From NCBI GenBank assembly GCA_014529385.2, contig CM043950.1:68314435-68378434 (forward strand): DNA of 64,000 bases. Direction: 5' to 3'. Each line of letters begins with the position of its first letter. Position 1 is the stretch's first letter. A program made the position numbers and the translations under genes. The stretch is from Adiantum capillus-veneris. Taxonomy: Eukaryota > Streptophyta > Polypodiopsida > Polypodiales > Pteridaceae. The notes beneath the pieces were generated by a model. The model searched no databases. It saw only the letters and a list, made by a program, of their open reading frames with translations, and was not told the origin of the DNA. Below, in pieces: positions 60,387 through 64,000 of the stretch.

Positions 60387-61081
60387 CCAAAACTTAAGTC
60401 AACTACTTTACACAAGCCTATGATATCGAACCTCTACTTTTCATAATTGAGGGCCCTATATATGCCATAATGATTTATCTTTTCAACTTCTACAATTTCA
60501 CCTCCATGAAGCTCATAGCATTTCTCACAATTTGGCACCAATTGCTCACTCTTGCTCCTCCCCCTCTACCACACAATGCTCTTTATCTTCTCCTAGTGGC
60601 TCATCAATATGCCTATCCTCCTCTTCCCTTGCATTAGGCTAGCTAGCATATCCAACTATTATGATGCCTACTAAGGTGTCCATCCTACGGGTGTCTGGTA
60701 ATGTGTAGCCTTTTATGAGGCACGACCGCATGTCCCAAGCTCTTCAGCTAATCAACATACCCAATTGACAGAGAAACTGGGGCACTGGGGAGCCAATAAA
60801 ATTAGAGCGTTAGACACCAATAAAAATAGAGCATTAGACCTTTCTTGGTCATCAAAAACTACGCCTTGATACCTAAACATTGGTGGCTCTTGGTGATATA
60901 GCTAGGACCTGATTACTATCCGTTATTGCACTCTGCCAAGAGTTCCCTTTTTTATCTCCACAACCAACATCTCCTCCACCAATAGTGTGTTTAGTAGCAT
61001 CTATCCAAAGATCAACATTCTCAACACCTCAATTTTTCTCCTCCCAATCTATTTCCGCCACATGATCAGCCCTTCAGCCCT

Positions 61082-61500
<419 letters not shown>

Positions 61501-61596
61501 AGCGCTTGTGATTTCACTTCTTTGAGTTAAAGGCTTTTGAAGTTTTTGGGGAAAAAAATCGAGCTATGGTTTTATCGCTCCCTCGACTCCCAAGCG

Positions 61597-61856
<260 letters not shown>

Positions 61857-62194
61857 ACGGCCTGCCAGAATTCTGAAACGTTGTCAGGGCTTGGAGGATT
61901 TGACATGTGGAGGCCCTCTTGTTCCTCAAAAATTTTAAGCTCCATTATATATAGTATAATGGAGACCAATATTACATCAAGAATAGGCTGTTGAACCCTG
62001 AGTTGCCCTCGTCTTTCGCACCTACATAATAACACCACTTAACATGGTGACAACATGCATACTTCTTCCACATTCTCAACCGTGAGATCTCCCTATACAC
62101 ATTTATATCCCAACCATGAAGTGGACTCTTAGTCATGACTCTCACTTTCCCAATTCTTGGGAGTCAACTTGATTAGCAGCGCCACATTCCCTTT

Positions 62195-62241
62195 CCTCCT
62201 CCTCCTCCTCCTCCTCCTCTCTCTCTCTCTCTCTCTCTCTC
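62195..62241. repeat. (CCT)n passing into (CT)n
   Basis: About eight CCT/CTC units followed by about 22 bases of CT, right at the left border of the second duplication copy. Confidence 0.95.
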
Positions 62242-62242
62242 A

Positions 62243-64000
<1,758 letters not shown>

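Overview
This is nuclear DNA from a large-genome land plant. Signs are chromovirus-type Ty3/gypsy and Ty1/copia remnants, a plant-type PPR gene relic, a LINE, and very many (CT)n/(AG)n, (TA)n and (CA)n tracts. The mixture, including a Penelope-like reverse transcriptase without a visible endonuclease and Ty3 integrases with a DRGEL motif, suggests a fern, lycophyte or other seed-free plant. The species cannot be fixed from the sequence alone. Almost everything here is mobile DNA. Only one gene looks like an intact host gene: a BTB-SPRY protein at 40689-42362.

Layout. (1) 1-5667: 3' half of a decayed plus-strand Ty3/gypsy element: integrase, a long extra reading frame full of stops, a polypurine tract and a 3' LTR. 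(2) 8.3-11.5 kb: minus-strand fragments of a Ty3 integrase, a copia RNase H and a coiled-coil retroelement ORF. (3) 11491-23531: an old 12-kb LTR element with two diverged 1.55-1.6 kb LTRs, gag and protease relics, no recognisable RT or integrase, and a ladder of near-identical 18-bp palindromes about 270 bp apart. The 3' part of its right LTR is repeated again to 24117. (4) 24.1-27.2 kb: no gene seen. (5) 27.2-28.6 kb: PPR pseudogene, minus strand. (6) 28957-40130: Penelope-like element (PLE). A reverse transcriptase reading frame lies between two direct repeats of 3.9 and 3.5 kb, with (CT)n/(TA)n tracts at the unit borders, a hairpin after the stop codon and a good candidate intron at the 5' side. 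(7) 40.7-42.4 kb: the BTB-SPRY gene. (8) 42.5-58.7 kb: a three-level nest. A minus-strand LINE is split by a plus-strand chromovirus (A), whose integrase gene is in turn split by a complete minus-strand chromovirus (B). B has 1653-bp LTRs at both ends, a 5-bp target duplication, a primer binding site and a polypurine tract. (9) 59.5-64 kb: a 1.5-1.8 kb direct duplication rich in CT tracts, with a cluster of opposed GA and CT tracts between the copies.

How the parts relate. B carries LTRs of the same family as the old element at 11.5-23.5 kb, although the gag relics differ. B's two LTRs are almost identical, so it is the youngest insertion. Its single defect in pol is a one-base frameshift in the RT/RNase H connection. 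The PLE is the least ordinary item: it looks like the endonuclease-lacking PLE group, but here it sits beside microsatellites.
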